NCBI GenBank assembly: GCA_019118725.1
Contig: DWYO01000299.1
Span: 1-7,157, forward strand
Direction of reading: 5' to 3'
Source: Candidatus Parabacteroides intestinavium
GTDB lineage: Bacteria > Bacteroidota > Bacteroidia > Bacteroidales > Tannerellaceae
Length of the DNA: 7,157 bases
In this document: piece by piece, positions 7,115 through 7,157 of the stretch
How positions within the stretch are numbered: the stretch's first letter is position 1
How the letters are laid out: each line of letters opens with the position of its first letter
Position numbers and translations under genes: made by a program
Notes under the pieces: generated by a model
What the model was told of the DNA's origin: nothing
Seen by the model: only the letters and a program-made list of their open reading frames with translations
Database searches by the model: none

Positions 7115-7157
7115 ATGAGTAATTATATGAATAAATTTGCTGTAGATGAATTCTTTG
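7115..7157 (+). CDS. Possible start of an unidentified gene, cut by the window end
   Basis: An ATG at 7115 opens a frame with no stop to the end of the window (14 codons, MSNYMNKFAVDEFF). A second in-frame ATG lies at 7127. The fragment is too short to assign a family. No exact -7 box is present just upstream; TACTTTTA at 7098-7105 is one base off the TAnnTTTG pattern. The position right after the MITE-like element is compatible with a new transcription unit. Confidence 0.3.
   Translation, partial: MSNYMNKFAVDEFF

Noticed and set aside
1..7157. CRISPR array, tRNA or rRNA genes, phage or defence genes
   Set aside because: No regularly spaced repeats, tRNA-like folds or related protein families were seen in the genes or gaps.

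Overview
The window looks like chromosomal DNA from a gut-type Bacteroidota (Bacteroidales, most likely Bacteroides or Parabacteroides). Four observations point there: moderate GC content, gene starts without clear Shine-Dalgarno sequences, -7 boxes of the Bacteroidota form TAnnTTTG (45-52 and 4251-4258), and a gene set typical of the order (secreted GH29 fucosidase, CBM9-like secreted protein, TrpB2, DUF2461 protein, 67K-type SppA). The genus is an inference.

Layout, all genes on the + strand. (1) 89-1444 and 1458-2516 form a two-gene glycan unit: a secreted GH29 alpha-L-fucosidase followed 13 bases later by a secreted CBM9-like protein. A -7 box before the fucosidase supports starting it at 89 rather than 23. 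(2) 2597-3958 is a stand-alone TrpB2-type tryptophan synthase beta chain with its own candidate promoter, followed by a 328-base gap that ends in a strong terminator hairpin (4098-4147). (3) 4287-4946 (DUF2461) and 5000-6769 (SppA, protease IV) look like a second transcription unit, started by a -7 box at 4251-4258 and ended by a long hairpin at 6825-6884. (4) 6902-7073 is a 172-base inverted-repeat element with matching ends and a TAA on each side, which fits a non-autonomous MITE. A short open frame from 7115 runs off the window.

The fucosidase and its partner probably act outside the cytoplasm on fucosylated glycans. TrpB2 would make tryptophan from indole and serine, or act on a related substrate. 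SppA degrades leftover signal peptides in the inner membrane. These units appear to be independent neighbours and do not form one pathway. I found no clearly new multi-gene system. The least explained parts are the MITE-like element, the C-terminal part of the CBM9-like protein, and the gap after trpB.
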